A stretch of 64,000 nucleotides of DNA from Malania oleifera (taxonomy: Eukaryota; Streptophyta; Magnoliopsida; Santalales; Ximeniaceae). The position numbers and the translations under genes are program-made. The stretch is taken from positions 68,600,823-68,664,822 of the forward strand of contig NC_080419.1 of NCBI RefSeq assembly GCF_029873635.1, given 5' to 3'. How positions within the stretch are numbered: position 1 is the stretch's first letter; each line of letters begins with the position of its first letter. The notes beneath the pieces were generated by a model, which was not told where the DNA came from, did not search any database, and worked only from the letters and a program-made list of their open reading frames with translations. This document shows, piece by piece, positions 1-12,070 of this stretch.

Positions 1-751
1 AAGGTTTTTAAATACATTCCGTCACCTGAATTGTAGTTCAGTGGCCCGAATCAAAGTCAGAAAATTTTTTTTGTAAATTCGGGTGCCCGATCATAGGTTT
101 GGTAGCCCGAACTCGTGTGTTTGGTAGCCCGGGCCATTTTTGAACTGGTTTCCTCGGTAGCCCAAGTTGGTGAAAGGTCCTTTTCAGGTGGTTCGGACGC
201 CTATGGAAGGTATACACAAAATGGTTCGGTCACCTGGGAGCTTAGGTCAACTGTTGACTTCTCAACAATTCGGGCGCCCGAGGAGTTTTGAACTCGTGGG
301 GTTCGGTCGCCCGAGGTCTCTCAAACTCCTTAGAAATATTCAATTAAGTGCATTTTTAACACTCTAGAGTTTTGTATGATATATGTGCATAAGTGTTAGG
401 ACCTAGAGTCACACTAAGGTCTTACTGAGGCCGTTTTGAGATAGTCCCAAAAATCCGGTGTTGGTCGACTGTGCCCTAAGGTCATTCGGTCTTTATGGTC
501 AAACTACGGTCTTTTTGATCTTACAAAACCTACGTGCATGACATGCAGAGATTATTTCAAACCCATTTGAAATGAAATTATTACAGACCCAAAATATATT
601 AAAACAATTAATGAATATGTCGGGGTCTTCATGCTTTACTTCATGTGCCATCAATTGGTTTGCAAATATAAACCTACACACAAACTAGATAGACATTACA
701 TACCAAAGTATTTGTCATAATCAAGGTAGGGAATGACCCATAGGGTCAACA
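1..751 (-). repeat. S4: Sirevirus-type LTR, right end only
   Basis: This is the right-hand part of an LTR whose left part lies outside the window. It ends with the retroviral CA at 751 (sequence GGGTCAACA). It resembles the S2 LTR at about 28260-29070 in order and content: an array of GCCCGA words, then a conserved stretch, then the same kind of end. The end is the 5' tip of a minus-strand LTR. It interrupts the S1 5' LTR, because the bases that follow (GGTGGTATTGGCC) match the S1 3' LTR at 40298 but the bases before do not. Solo LTR or complete element cannot be told. Confidence 0.72.
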
Positions 752-843
752 GGTGGTATTGGCCTAAGGCGAGGACGTATGCTGGGGATAAGTCGAACCT
801 CGTAAAAGTCTTGGTCTCACTCTTACCCTTCTCTTTGCTTTCC

Positions 844-892
<49 letters not shown>

Positions 893-1348
893 GTGGTGTG
901 TATGCAAAGTGCAGGTTGCTGAAAATCAAAAATTGAGATTAAGAAGACTCTTAACTTAAGAAAGTGCGTTTTATTAAACTTTTGCGGAAACCCAAAAGGG
1001 AGTACATTGTTTAATCTTCGGAAATATTAGTTGAGAGAGGACAAGCAAATTTCATTCATTATAGGGCTTGAAACAAACACATATTCACTGGGCTACAAAT
1101 GAACTCTACCTTGAGCTTTTTCTAAAGTTGAAAAGTGCTACATCTTATATCTTGATTGAGTATATTGTGTTTGATTGGATTGTTTGGTTATTGTTTACTT
1201 GTGTTGAGATTAAGTGTGATTGTGGATTAATTGAACAAACTAAGTTTATGTTGAGTGTTGCTAAAGGTCAAAGAGCTCTTAAAAAGAATTAAAAGAAAAT
1301 TTTAATAACCCAATTCACCCCCCTCTTGGGACTACACCTTGACTTTCA
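752..1348 (+). repeat. S1 5' LTR, downstream part
   Basis: This matches 40298-40888 along its length and ends in CTTTCA just before the primer binding site. It holds a (TA)22 run at 845-889, a box shared with other Copia LTRs (GGACGTATGCT followed by CGAACCTCGTAAAA, about 768-808), and the CAATTCACCCCCCTCTTGG box at about 1310-1329. The upstream part of the LTR is cut off by S4. Confidence 0.85.
845..889. repeat. (TA)22 microsatellite
   Basis: An uninterrupted TA run inside the S1 5' LTR. The same place in the 3' LTR (40405-40426) has only about 11 units, so the run changed length after insertion. Confidence 0.95.
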
Positions 1349-1350
1349 AT

Positions 1351-1361
1351 TGGTATCAGAG
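1351..1361 (+). promoter_or_regulatory. S1 primer binding site
   Basis: TGGTATCAGAG complements the 3' end of plant initiator tRNA-Met, the usual primer for plant Copia elements. It lies two bases after the LTR end, which fixes both the LTR boundary and the element's strand. Confidence 0.9.
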
Positions 1362-1404
1362 TCGTGTTATAAAAAATCTTAAAAAGTAGTATATAAATAT
1401 CTAC

Positions 1405-3190
1405 ATGGCACACGTAGGAGTAGCTCCCTTTGGAGAGGGTCAGTTCTCAACTAGACCACCTATCTTTTGTGGACTTAATTACACCTTTGGGAAACAATGA
1501 ATGAGGATTTATCTTCAAACTATGGATTGGAAAGCTTGGAAGGTTGTCACAAATGGTGACTTAATTCCTAGCAAACTAGTAGACGAAAAAGAGGTTCCTG
1601 AGGAAGAAAAAAAGGTGACCGAGATGGATCATCAAACGCTGCAAGTCAACTCTAGTGCTATAAACGCCCTATATTATGCACTTGACATCAATGAATACAA
1701 TAAAGTTATGGCTTGTAAAATAGGGAAGGAAATTTGGGATAAACTTGAAGTAACCTACGAAGGTACCATAGATGTTAAAGACAATAGAATCAATATGTTG
1801 ACTAGTGAATACGAAGCCTTTAGGATGAATCCTAATGAATCCATCACAAACATGTACACTAGGTTTACACATATCATAAACTCATTAAATGCTCTAGGGA
1901 AAACTTATTCCACTTATGAGATGATACAAAAATTCTTTAGAGGACTTCCACCCATTTGGGAACCAAAAGCTATAGCCATAACAGAAGGTAGAAATCTCAA
2001 GATCACCTAACTAGATGAACTTATAGGATCAATTCTCACTTATGAAATGGCTATGAAAGAAAGGAACACTGAAAACAAAACAAAAAATCTATAGATCTTA
2101 AAGCATCTAAAGAAAACTCAAGTGAAGAAGATGATGAAACAAGTGAATTAGATGATGAAGAACTAGCATTTATCACTAAAAGACTTGGAAAATTCTTTAA
2201 AAGGAACAAGAAGTTCACTAGAAAATTTAGAGGTACAAAAACTAAAAAAGGTGAAACAAGTAAGAAGGAAAATAAAAATAAAAATGATCCTCCTACTTGC
2301 TATCATTGTAAAAAGGTTAGACACATTAAGCCTGACTGCCCACAGCTCAAGAAAGAAAAGAAGAAGAAGAAGAAGAAGAAGAAGAAAACAGCAATGAAAG
2401 CCACATGGGACGATACAAGCTCAAGTGAGTTGGAGAACGAATCCAGCGAACAAGAGATGGCAAACATGTGCTTCATGGCACACAACACTGAGGTAAATTC
2501 TCACTACTCCTCTTTGGAAGAATCAAGTGATGAATCATGTAATGATTCCTGTGAAAGTATGTCTTCTTAAAAAGATATTCAAGCTGAAGTATTTAACTTA
2601 CACAATAGGCTCATCAAAGCATCTAAGAGAAACATAGCCTTAAAAGAACAAAATGAAAATCTTAAGAATCTACTAGAAAGTTCTAAATTGGCCGAAAAAG
2701 AAAAGGATTCTCACATTAATGATCTAATGAAGAAATTTAATAATATGTCTCAAGAATTAGTGAAATCACAAGTGAAAGATGATGACAAGAAAGATCTAGA
2801 GATAAATGATCTCAAAAGTAAAATTGAAGATAAATAAAAAATCATTTACAACTTCATTAAAGGAAAATAGAATTTTGAGAAAATGGTTGGACAACAAAGG
2901 ATGGCTAACAACAAAGAAGGAATACGTTGCAACAGAATTACAAACAAAGAAAGAAGAACTTATTAATGGGATACTTTGTGAAAGAAGCAAAACACTATGC
3001 AAGTACATCCTCTACAAACATACATGAACATACTACTTGTTACTTGTTTAGGAATAAGGGACATATAATGTTTATTGTCCACTTAAGAATAAATATGTCA
3101 AAGTTAAGAATGAGTGTAAAATTAACACTAAAACTAGACATGATTTAAAAAAAATTAAGAAGGTTTGGATTCTAAAAAGTAGCACCATAA
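1405..3190 (+). pseudogene. S1 gag region (nucleocapsid)
   Basis: Begins MAHVGVAPFGEGQ, the usual Sirevirus gag start, and continues with a Copia gag domain (MDWKAWKVV, then IWDKLEVTYEGT and FRGLPPIWEPKA). A CCHC knuckle region (CYHCKKVRHIKPDCP) lies near 2298-2345, followed by a lysine- and glutamate-rich coiled-coil-like stretch and a second knuckle-like region near 3040-3090. In S3 the same order is seen on the other strand. Gag would pack the element RNA into particles in the cytoplasm. The region is broken in several places and should be treated as a fossil. Confidence 0.82.
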
Positions 3191-3224
3191 ATCCTTCCTT
3201 GTAGGTATACTTTAGGTCTACTCC

Positions 3225-4610
3225 ATCGAAAGAAAAATGGTACTTGGACAGCGGGTGTTCAAGACATATGACAGGAGATAGAACAAAGTTCACCACCCTA
3301 ACTCAAAGAGATGGAGGATATGTGACCTTCAGTGACAATGCCAAAGGTAAAATTATTGGCATAGGAAAAATTGGTAAAGAACCCTCACTTACTATTGATG
3401 ATGTTTTGTTAATCGATGGACTAAAACATAATCTTTGAAGTATAAGTCAACTTAGTGACAAATGTCATGACATAATATTTAAGAAAGATAAGTGTATAGT
3501 TCAAAATCCTATAAATCATGAAATTCTATTCACAACCTATAGAATTAACAATGTGTACTGTATAAACTTTGAAAGTCTAATCTCTCAAAATGTAACATGC
3601 TTGGCTGCCATAAGTGAAGCTAGTTGGCTATGGCATAGAAGACTAAGACATGCAAGCATGGATCTTCTATCAAAACTATCTAAGAAGAATTTAGTCAAAG
3701 GTTTGCCTAATACAAAGTTCATTAAGGATAAAATTTGTGATGCTTGCCAACTTGGAAAACAAATCAAGACAAGCTTTAAAAAGAAGAAACCATATATCAA
3801 CAAGTAGACCCTTAGAACTTATACATTTGGATTTGTTTGGTCCTACTAGAACTCAAAGCTTAGGAGGTAAGCAATATGCCTTCGTAATAGTTGATGACTA
3901 TTCTATGTTTACTTGGGTATTGTTTTTAGCATCCAAGGAAGAGGCTTGTAATATGTTGAAAAATCTATGCAAGAAACTCCAAAATGAGAAAGGATACAAT
4001 GTCTCAAACATAAGAAGTGATCAAGGAAGAGAGTTCAAAAATAAAGATGTTGAAAAGTTTTGTAATGATCATGGAATTAGTCATAATTTCTTAGACCCTA
4101 GAACTCCACAACAAAATGGAGTCGTTGAAAGAAAGAATAGAACCTTTCAAGAAATGGCTAGAACAATGTTAAATGAAAATAAACTACCTAAGTATTTTTG
4201 TGCTGAAGCTGTTAATACTACTTGTTACGTAATAAATAGAGTTTCCATTAGATCAAGCCTAAATAAAACTCCTTATGAATTATGGAAAGGAAGAAGGCCT
4301 AACATAGCCTACTTTCATGTTTTTGGATGTAAGTGTTTTGTACTTAATGACAAAGATGACTTAGGGAAATTTGATGCTAAGTCAGATGAAGGTATCTTCC
4401 TAAGATATGTTGCAAATAGTAAGGCTTTTAGATTCTACAACAAGATAACACTAACAACTATTGAATCAATTCATGTAACCTTTGATAAATCAAATCCCTT
4501 TGCAAAAGAAATCAAGAATGAAGAAAAAGATAATATTTCACAAAAAAAAAAAAAAAGAAGGTCTAGAAATCGAAGAAGAAAAAGAATAGAACAATGAAGA
4601 AATTCCAAAA
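3225..4610 (+). pseudogene. S1 protease and integrase regions
   Basis: The aspartic protease signature is at about 3238-3285 (WYLDSGCSRHMTGD) and is followed by the Copia core (GYVTFSDNAKGKIIGIGKIG). A GAG-pre-integrase and HHCC zinc region follows at 3600-3780 (WLWHRRLRHASMDLLSKL, then CDACQLGK). The integrase core starts near 3810 (LELIHLDLFGPTRTQSLGG, then FVIVDDYSMFTWVLFL and a PQQNGVVERKNRT block). Gene order protease-integrase-RT is what defines Copia. It is a fossil with several breaks. Confidence 0.85.
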
Positions 4611-4814
4611 AATAATCCTATAAAAAATCCTGAATTACCAAGGGAATGGAAATATATAAGAAATCACCCTCAAGATCAAATCATAGGAGAACCTTCTAGA
4701 GGAGTAACTACTAGATCATCATTAAAGAATTCATGCAATCACTATGCCTTCTTATCTCAAGAAGAACCAAAGAATATAGAAGAAACCTTAAGTGATGATT
4801 CATGGATAATTGTC

Positions 4815-5868
4815 ATGCAAGAAGAGTTGAATCAATTTGAAAGAAGCAAAGTATGGACTTTAGTCCTCAAACCGAAAAATCATTCAATTATAGGAACTAA
4901 ATGGATATTTAGAAACAAAAAGAATGAAAATGGAATAGTGGTTAGAAATAAAGGTAGACTTGTAGCTAAAGGATATAACCAAGAAGAAGAGATAGACTAT
5001 GATGAAACATTTACTCCCGTAGCTGGAATGGAAGCAATAAGAATGCTCTTAGATTATGCATCTCATAAAGAATTTAAATTATATCAAATGGATGTAAAGA
5101 GTGCATTTCTAAATGGTTATATTAATGAAGAAGTATATGTAGAACAACCTCTTGGATTTGAGGACATAAAACATCCAGATCATGTGTTTAGATTAGCTAA
5201 AGCATTATACGGATTAAAACAAGCTCCTAGAGCTTGGTATGAAAGATTAAGCAGATTCTTACTAGATAATAGCTTCTCAAGAGGAAAGGTAGATAGCACT
5301 TTATTCATTAAAACCAAAAACGAAGACATGCTTATAATTCAAATCTATGTTGATGATATCATATTTGGTGCTACAAATGATAAATTATGTAAGGAATTTG
5401 CAAAGTGTATGCAAAATGAGTTTGAGATGAGTATGATGGGAGAATTAAATTACTTCCTAGGTTTACAAATTAGGCAAGCTAAAAATGGAACATTCATTAA
5501 TCAATCAAAATACATAAGAGATATGCTTAAAAAGTTCAATATGGAAGGAAGTAAACCCATAGGAACTCCCATGAGTACTTCAATAAGCCTTGATAAAGAT
5601 GAAAAGGGAAAACCAGTTGATATGAAATATAATGTTTAGTGTGGCATGTGTGCACAATTTCAATCAGCACCTAAAGAATCTCATCAAGTAGTTGTGAAAA
5701 GAATCCTAAGATACTTGTTAGGAACAATTGATCTAGGACTTTGGTACCCAAAGGAAGCTGGATTCGAAATGATTAGTTACTCGGATTCTGATTATGCAAG
5801 ATGTAAAATTGATAGAAAAAGCACAAGTGGTACATGTCACTTCCTAGGACGATCATTAGTATCTTGGT
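4815..5868 (+). pseudogene. S1 reverse transcriptase and start of RNase H
   Basis: The Copia RT is clear: [11 protein letters not shown]-type block, [35 protein letters not shown], and the catalytic YVDD in [15 protein letters not shown] near 5345. RNase H begins near 5640 (RILRYLLGTIDLGLWYP, then SYSDSDYARCKIDRKSTSG). The RNase H is interrupted at 5868 by the solo LTR G1 and resumes at 7963. Broken fossil. Confidence 0.87.
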
Positions 5869-6246
5869 TGTAATGCCCCGAAGAATAATGGTATTTAAAT
5901 AATAAAGAGGGAGAGAAATGGAAACAGTAACAGAAAGAGGCATCGACTTCGTCAACAAACGCGAACATTGCATTTTGAATATAATAACCCAAGGGATTTT
6001 CTAATGGCCTCATCGACAAACACAGGGGATTCTTTGACGAGGATACAAGAGGGTCTCGTCGACGAGGGCAAGTTTTGTCAACGAGAAGATACCAAGAGAG
6101 GATTTTTGGAAGTCTGAAATTCGTCGACGAGGGTGCAGGTTCATCGACGAACTTTCTACAGGACTTGTTGATGAGATGACCTGGCTCATCGACGAAGGCC
6201 GCAGAATAAATAATGCTAAGCTCATTTTCTTGCGCAGAAATTCACC

Positions 6247-6317
<71 letters not shown>

Positions 6318-7962
6318 AGGCTCCACCTCCATCTCTCTTTGATTTCAGCCCCTTCAGTCTCCGAATCGATGATTGGAGGCCACCACGACGCTCCTGGGGA
6401 AGTTCTCTCCAAGACTACTAGAGCGGATCGTTGGTGGGACGAAGTTGGATTTCATCCCAGAATCAGGGTAAGGCCTTTTAGTCAATTTTTGGCATTCTGG
6501 TAGTTGTAGGAAATGATGTAGGCAAAGAAATATTGATATTCTGTTCTGGTGAATGTTGTTTTCAAGGTTTCATGTAGGAAGTCCTGCGGGGGTAGGACCG
6601 GCATACGATAAGGGCTTTTTAATAATCAAGTAAGGCAAATATGTTATGCTAGGCAAATTTAGTATAATTATTAGTGTAGTAAATATATCTATACCAGATT
6701 ATTATTCACAGCGGGAATTGATATAGTTTATCAAGTATATTTAATGTGTTTTAAATTACTGTGTGGCATGAGAATATAGATATAGTACATAAGTATGTTT
6801 TACAGTATTTTCAGAGTATGTTATAAAGAGTATACAGATAGTGAATATGTTTTACAGCATCTTCAAAATACCATGATTATACAGATTTATAGTTTATTAT
6901 AGAAATATAGTTGATATAGATACAGTGTACAGTACCATGACATACAGTTTTACAGCTCATTTTTGAATTACAGTTGATACAGATACAGTTTATCACAGCG
7001 TAATGGTTTATACAGTTATTATAGAATCATGGTAAAATAGATAGTTGTATATAGAGATGTATTATATAGTATCAGACCCTGTTGGACAATACAGTTTACA
7101 AAGCACGATACCATAGCTACATACAGTATATAGAGTGCAACCACCTATTCAGATAATACGTGGTATAAAGGTCGATCGTATAAAGCCCACAAGTGGACAG
7201 GCTCCCCATCAGATATGGGTTGAGGAGGACTGATCAGACCTATGGAGTACAGTGATTTATTCCTGATTGGCCAGTTAGGGTAGATCCCGCCTTCGGGCTG
7301 CACAACCCTGTCATGAGGGGTTAAATCATGACACACAGTTATCCACAGGGAAGTTTTCAGTTATTACTATGTTTATACAGAGTTACAGAGACAAATAAAT
7401 ATATATACATATATATATATTAGAAGTATTTTGAGTAGAAACCTAAGGTACATAAATGTTAAGCAACGGGAGAAAGGTGATGGTTATATTACTAGTATTG
7501 TATTTTACAATTTCAGTGATACATGATTATATAGTAATAGATTTTCATAGTATTGTAACTCGTTTGCCACATACTAGCAATTGAATATTTCATCTTGCTG
7601 AGCGTTGGCTCATCCCATTACTTTTAACATTTTTCAGGTGATCCAGGTAGGTGAGCAGACCAGGCTCGCAGATAGAGGGGCCTCAGTACTACCCTGTCAG
7701 TAAAGAGTGAGTATATTTTTGGGAGTATTTTTGTATAGCCCTAGCCCAGTTGAGGGTATTTTGGGGAACAGTAGTACATGTATATTTTGGGAAACATTTT
7801 AGCACTCTAGTATTGTATATAATTATATATGGTTATGTTTATTTAATTTTCACTTCTCGCTGCTTAGGTTGATGGTTGGGTTTAATTCAGTTTGGTATCA
7901 AAGCATTGTAAATTTTACAGTATTAAAAAAAAAAAGCCCAAGTTAAATAGCAGGTCGTTACA
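5869..7962 (+). mobile_element. G1: Gypsy-type solo LTR
   Basis: A single LTR of 2094 bp that starts TGTAATGCCCCG, ends GTCGTTACA and is flanked by a perfect 5-bp duplication TTGGT (5864-5868 and 7963-7967). Its start, including AATAATGGTATTTAAATAAT, matches the LTRs of the chromovirus G2, so it comes from a related Gypsy family in plus orientation. It has TCGTCGACGA words at about 5990-6200 and a long (TC)n run. A solo LTR with target duplication is what LTR-LTR recombination leaves after a full insertion. It sits in the RNase H region of S1. Confidence 0.92.
6250..6314. repeat. (TC)n microsatellite in solo LTR G1
   Basis: About 32 TC units without interruption. The small open frames across it are by-products of the repeat. 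The related LTR of G2 has only a short TC run at about 15950-15962. Confidence 0.95.
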
Positions 7963-8344
7963 TTGGTTTTCTAAGAAACAAAACTTCGTAGCCTTATCAA
8001 CCACTGAAACTGAATATGTAGCAGTTGGGAGTTGTTGTGCGCAAACTTTGTATATGAAACAACAATAAAAAGACTTTAATCTAGAATATACAACTATTCC
8101 AATCAAGTGTGATAACACAAGTGTAATAAATATATCTAAAAATCCTATATCACACTCAAGAACTAAACACATTGACATAAGACATCACTTTCTAAGAGAC
8201 CATGTTCAAAAAGAAGACATCCTACTTGAATTTATAAACAAAAATGACCAGTGGGCGGATATCTTTACAAAACCTCTCTCCAAAGAAAGATTCATATCCA
8301 TTAGAAGAGAACTCGGATTATTACATAGTAGGGAATTAATTTAG
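7963..8344 (+). pseudogene. S1 RNase H, end of pol
   Basis: This resumes the RNase H after G1: FSKKQNFVALSTTE-like start, then SCCAQTLYMKQQ, CDNTSVINISKNP, and the Copia ending KPLSKERFISIRRELG before the natural end of pol at 8342-8344. It is homologous to the S3 sequence at about 33450-33840 on the other strand. Broken fossil. Confidence 0.82.
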
Positions 8345-8747
8345 AAAAGTTTCAAGATAAGCATAGAAAGAATTTTTACAAATTTACAAACTTCAAATGA
8401 CTGAGCTTGGAAGCTCAAACGACTGAACACTGTATCCTGAAGGCTCAGACGACTGAGCCATCACACCTCAGTCGACTGAGGTGCTACTACGTGTTCAGAT
8501 TCCTATTCTGTAAATTTTCAAATGACTAATCTTAATCTTCAATCTACTGAAGTCGCTGGATCTATATATTTAACACGCAAAAACCCTAACTTCAGACTTC
8601 TGAACACTGCTCCATCTCTCATCTGAGGTACCCACTCTCTGTTTCCTTCATATCTCTTGAATCCAAGCCTCCCAACACGATTATACTTCCTTACGTACGA
8701 ATTCTAAGGTTTCACAGCAGGTGTTTGTTTGCTCTCTGATCTTTAAT
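8345..8747 (+). other. S1 spacer between pol and third ORF
   Basis: A non-coding stretch of about 400 bp. It holds repeated GACGACTGA and GTCGACTGAG words at 8395-8490, the same type of word as in the S1 3' LTR (24138-24175). After it comes TATATATTTAACACGC and a leader-like stretch rich in C and T up to the ATG at 8748. S3 has an equivalent spacer at about 33062-33450 with its own words. Confidence 0.6.
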
Positions 8748-9526
8748 ATGCCTCGCACTAAGACGATAACAAACTGAGGAACTTCTACTGGAAAAGATGA
8801 TAACAAAATTAAGAGATGGCTAGTTACACCTCCATCCAAGCTTCGTTATCGTTCTACTCTTTGTTCTATGGATCCTATTCTTGGTAAGGTGATCGACACC
8901 ACCTTCTTTGATACAGAATTTCCTGAAATACTGCCCATGTTTAGGAATATAGGTTGGAAGAACTTTGTGGTTTACCAAGCATAAGGCATGTTCCCAAATC
9001 TTATCAAAATCTTTTATGCCAACATGATTTTAACTACAGAGGTTAAAGGCAAGAAAATTGTTTTGACTCCTCTAATTTTAGCTCCCATTTTTCATATCAC
9101 TCCAGAAGAATTCAAATGTCCCACTTTTGCTCAGTCTTGGAGTTTAGAGCAAGACTTCACACCTGAAGCATTTTTGCCTCTGATTATGGAAAATGAACTC
9201 GTCTATTTTGGACATCCACCGTTGTACAAACAATTGAATCTCCAAGCCCAAATCCTCCACAAAATCATTTCATATAATATTTTACCCAAGACTGGCTCTT
9301 TCATTCATCTTTCCTATGTTGAGTGCTTTATTTTATGGTGTTTACTTAAAGGAAAGAAACTTGATCTGTCTAGTCTTATTTTGAAGTGGATGTGGGCAAA
9401 GTTAGAGCATTTAGAGTGACTCTTCCATATGGAGGTTCTTTGAACCTCATTTTTGCTCAACTTGATGTTACTACACCTTCCGAGTTGTTCAAAAAATGTA
9501 CTCGTTATGACCTCTTCAACTCCACA
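8748..9526 (+). pseudogene. S1 third ORF, first part (Sirevirus post-pol ORF)
   Basis: Begins MPRTKT and includes a domain also present in S3: FFDTEFPEILPMF, LIKIFYANM, VKGKKIVLTPLILAPIF, KCPTFAQSW, and LVYFGHPPLYKQL. The domain resembles what is annotated in plant genomes as a putative plant transposon protein. Some Sireviruses carry an envelope-like gene in this place, but I see no clear signal peptide or membrane segment here. The ORF is interrupted by G2 at 9527 and resumes at 17640. Function unknown; broken fossil. Confidence 0.65.
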
Positions 9527-10729
9527 GTAATGACCCAAAGGATAATGGTATTTAAATAATAAAGAGAGAGGAAAATGGAAATTGTAAAAGGGGGTGACAA
9601 TAGACCTCGTCGACAAACACGAAACGTGGCATTTTGGGCTCGTCGACGAGGAATAGCATTCGTCGCAAGGCCTTATGTATAATTTTGGTGCAAGGCCATA
9701 TTTATGAATGATTTCAGCCCAAGGTTGTATTTATAAATGATTTCGGTGCAAGGCCGCAGATATGAAAGTAATCGGCGCAAGGCCGCATTTATTTATGTTA
9801 TTACAAAAAATGTTATCAATTTATTTACGTTAAATAGTAAATTATCGTGTATTATATGTTAGCAGAACCCGGATGATAGTTCAGATCAGTTTTAGGAGCA
9901 CGATACCATAGCTATACAGTTCATATTATTACAGTTCAAACTTGTGCTAATCGCCCTTGCAAGTAGAGGGGGTGGGAGATGGATAGTCGATGTGGCTTTC
10001 AGTGTAGAGTTATAGATGTCCACCTGGCAATCCGGACCAGGGTGTGGCGGGCCCATCGTACTTACAGACATTTTTGACTAGGCAGTGGTTGGCCAGCCAT
10101 TGTCGGGTCCTGCCTTCGGGCTGCACAACCCGTCATGGGGGGTAGTACATGACATCAACTACGTAAACATCCTGGGTAAATTTCAGTATTATTAGTTATA
10201 TCAAATAATTTATGAACAGTATGATGTATGAGAATTATGAAATTATATGCTTACTCAGCTATGTTATGAACAATGTTTTCTAGTATGTGAAATGTAATGT
10301 ATATCTACTATCGCATTAAATATTCATGTTATCACACAACTGTATTTAGTTTATTTTTCCCTACTGAGAGGTGTCTCACCCTAACTTAAATCATTTTTAG
10401 GAAACTCAGAAAGACTAGCGGATCGAGGCCGCCGTTGAGTTAGTTGTGCTACCCTGCTAGGAGAGTAAGTTTTGAACTAGGATCAGGAAATTTTTTTGTG
10501 GGATCCTAGATATATTTTTGGATAGTTTTGGGGATTGTATATAAACACAGTATTATTTTGAATTGTAGTTAACTCTGGTAATATGCATTATATGGTTTGG
10601 TGAATGTAATTTATTTTACTACTGCTTAGGTTTTCGCTGTGTATGATAGGTGTGTCCTCGTTACCCATGGGTTCAGGTTGACTATATTATATATGAATTA
10701 TTATGTAGTAAGTTAAGTAGGTCATTACA
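9527..10729 (+). repeat. G2 5' LTR
   Basis: Starts GTAATGACCC and ends GTCATTACA. It is shorter than the 3' LTR but closely alike where both are present, for example in the last 400 bp. It contains CGTCGACGAGG words near 9605-9655. Confidence 0.88.
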
Positions 10730-10731
10730 GT

Positions 10732-10744
10732 TTGGTATCAGAGC
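10732..10744 (+). promoter_or_regulatory. G2 primer binding site
   Basis: TTGGTATCAGAGC, complementary to initiator tRNA-Met, two bases after the 5' LTR end. Confidence 0.9.
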
Positions 10745-11045
10745 CTAAGATGCTGGGTTCTGTAGACTCTAGAATGCAGTAGTAATAATACCAGAGTATA
10801 GAATAAAGGAATTTGAGGTCTGGTTTTGTAGTCTAGATGCAGGACTTCAGTAATGGTTTGTGTGATTTTCATGGGGTGACGATTTCAGGAAAGCCATGAT
10901 AAACTATCATCGGGTTAGGAGTCTAGGTTTCAGGATTGAACCTTGAATCCAGATCAGGGGCGAAGAATTAGTTTAAGATGTAATATATCAATTAGATGAC
11001 ATGTTACGATGTTAGAGTCCTAAGTTAAGTTTATTATTTTTTAGG

Positions 11046-12060
11046 ATGGACAGTGGAGGGATTAGTGCCCCTGCTAGTGGAAATAAGGGTTCTGGGCCCT
11101 CAGGCATTGCGGGTGGTGATTTAGATGCAATATTGCGTAGCGTGGCATAGCAAGTCGTAGCTAAAATTGCTAGGAATTTTAGAGAGCTGGGTGGTTCGTC
11201 TACAGGCCACAGCAGATCGATTGAGAAATTCATTAAGATGAATCCTCCAACTTTCTCAAGAGGAATTGATCCTTCTGTCGTTGAAAATTGGGTGCAGGAA
11301 ATCAAGAAAGTGTTTGCAGTGCTACAGTGTACTGACGAGCAGAGGATGCTGTTCGCTACATACAAATTGACTGGAGAGGCCAAGAGATGGTGGACGGCAG
11401 TGAAACTCCTAGAGCAGCAGAGGACAGTACCTATGGAGATGACATGGGAGCGATTTAAGGAGATATTTATTAACAATTATTTTCCAGCCTCATCTAGGGA
11501 AGCTAAGATAGAGGAGTTCCTGATCTGAAGCAGGGACAGCAAACAGTGCAGCAGTACGCGGCAAGGTTTATTGAACTATCTCGCTTCACCCCGTACATTA
11601 TTCCGGATGAGATGAAAAAGGTACGAAAGTTTGAAAGAGGTCTGAGGAGAGAAATATATAAGCAGGTGTCGATACTGAAGGTGCAGGATTTTAGTGAGTT
11701 GGTGGATAGGGCCACTATAGCAGAAATTGGAGAGCGGTTGGACGCTGAGGAGTAGAGACAGAGGAAGAGATCCACACCGTCTGGTTCCCAGTAGGGGTCT
11801 AGTTGTGGTTCGTGGAAGAGAGGTGGCTACTACAGAGACCGAAGGAAAGAGACAGGGAATCATGGTTTTCAAGGTATGCAGCCACTTTCAGTTTGTCCGA
11901 ATTGTGGGAAGAGGCACCCGGGGGAGTGTCGTGTCGGGCGAGGTATTTGCTACCGGTGTGGGGAGCTAGGGCATGTGATAAGAGATTGTTAAGCTTAGAT
12001 TGGTGCTGATTTCGCTCCTAGACCTGCTCGAGGAGGCTATCAGGCACCACATGGAGGCCA
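11046..12060 (+). pseudogene. G2 gag region
   Basis: Starts MDSGGISAPASGNKGSG and runs into the Gypsy gag domain: KMNPPTFSRGIDPSVVENW, MLFATYKLTGEAKRWW, and FKEIFINNYFPASSREAKI, followed by the FIELSRFTPYIIPDEMKKV region. A CCHC-type knuckle lies near 11900-11990. G3 has homologous gag blocks on the opposite strand (KMNPPAFFGATDLAVAEN at about 55873-55925). Broken fossil. Confidence 0.82.
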
Positions 12061-12070
12061 GTAGAGGAAT

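Noticed and set aside
696-936. Open frames over the TA run (poly Tyr-Ile)
   Set aside because: They are a by-product of the dinucleotide repeat and have no domain.
1351-1362. TGGTATCAGAG sequences as part of tRNA genes
   Set aside because: They complement only the 3' end of initiator tRNA-Met and lie directly next to LTR ends. No cloverleaf or A/B box is present, so they are primer binding sites.
6176-6503. Open frames with long Ser-Leu repeats
   Set aside because: By-product of the TC microsatellite inside solo LTR G1. The same applies to 42133-42475 and 61091-61368.
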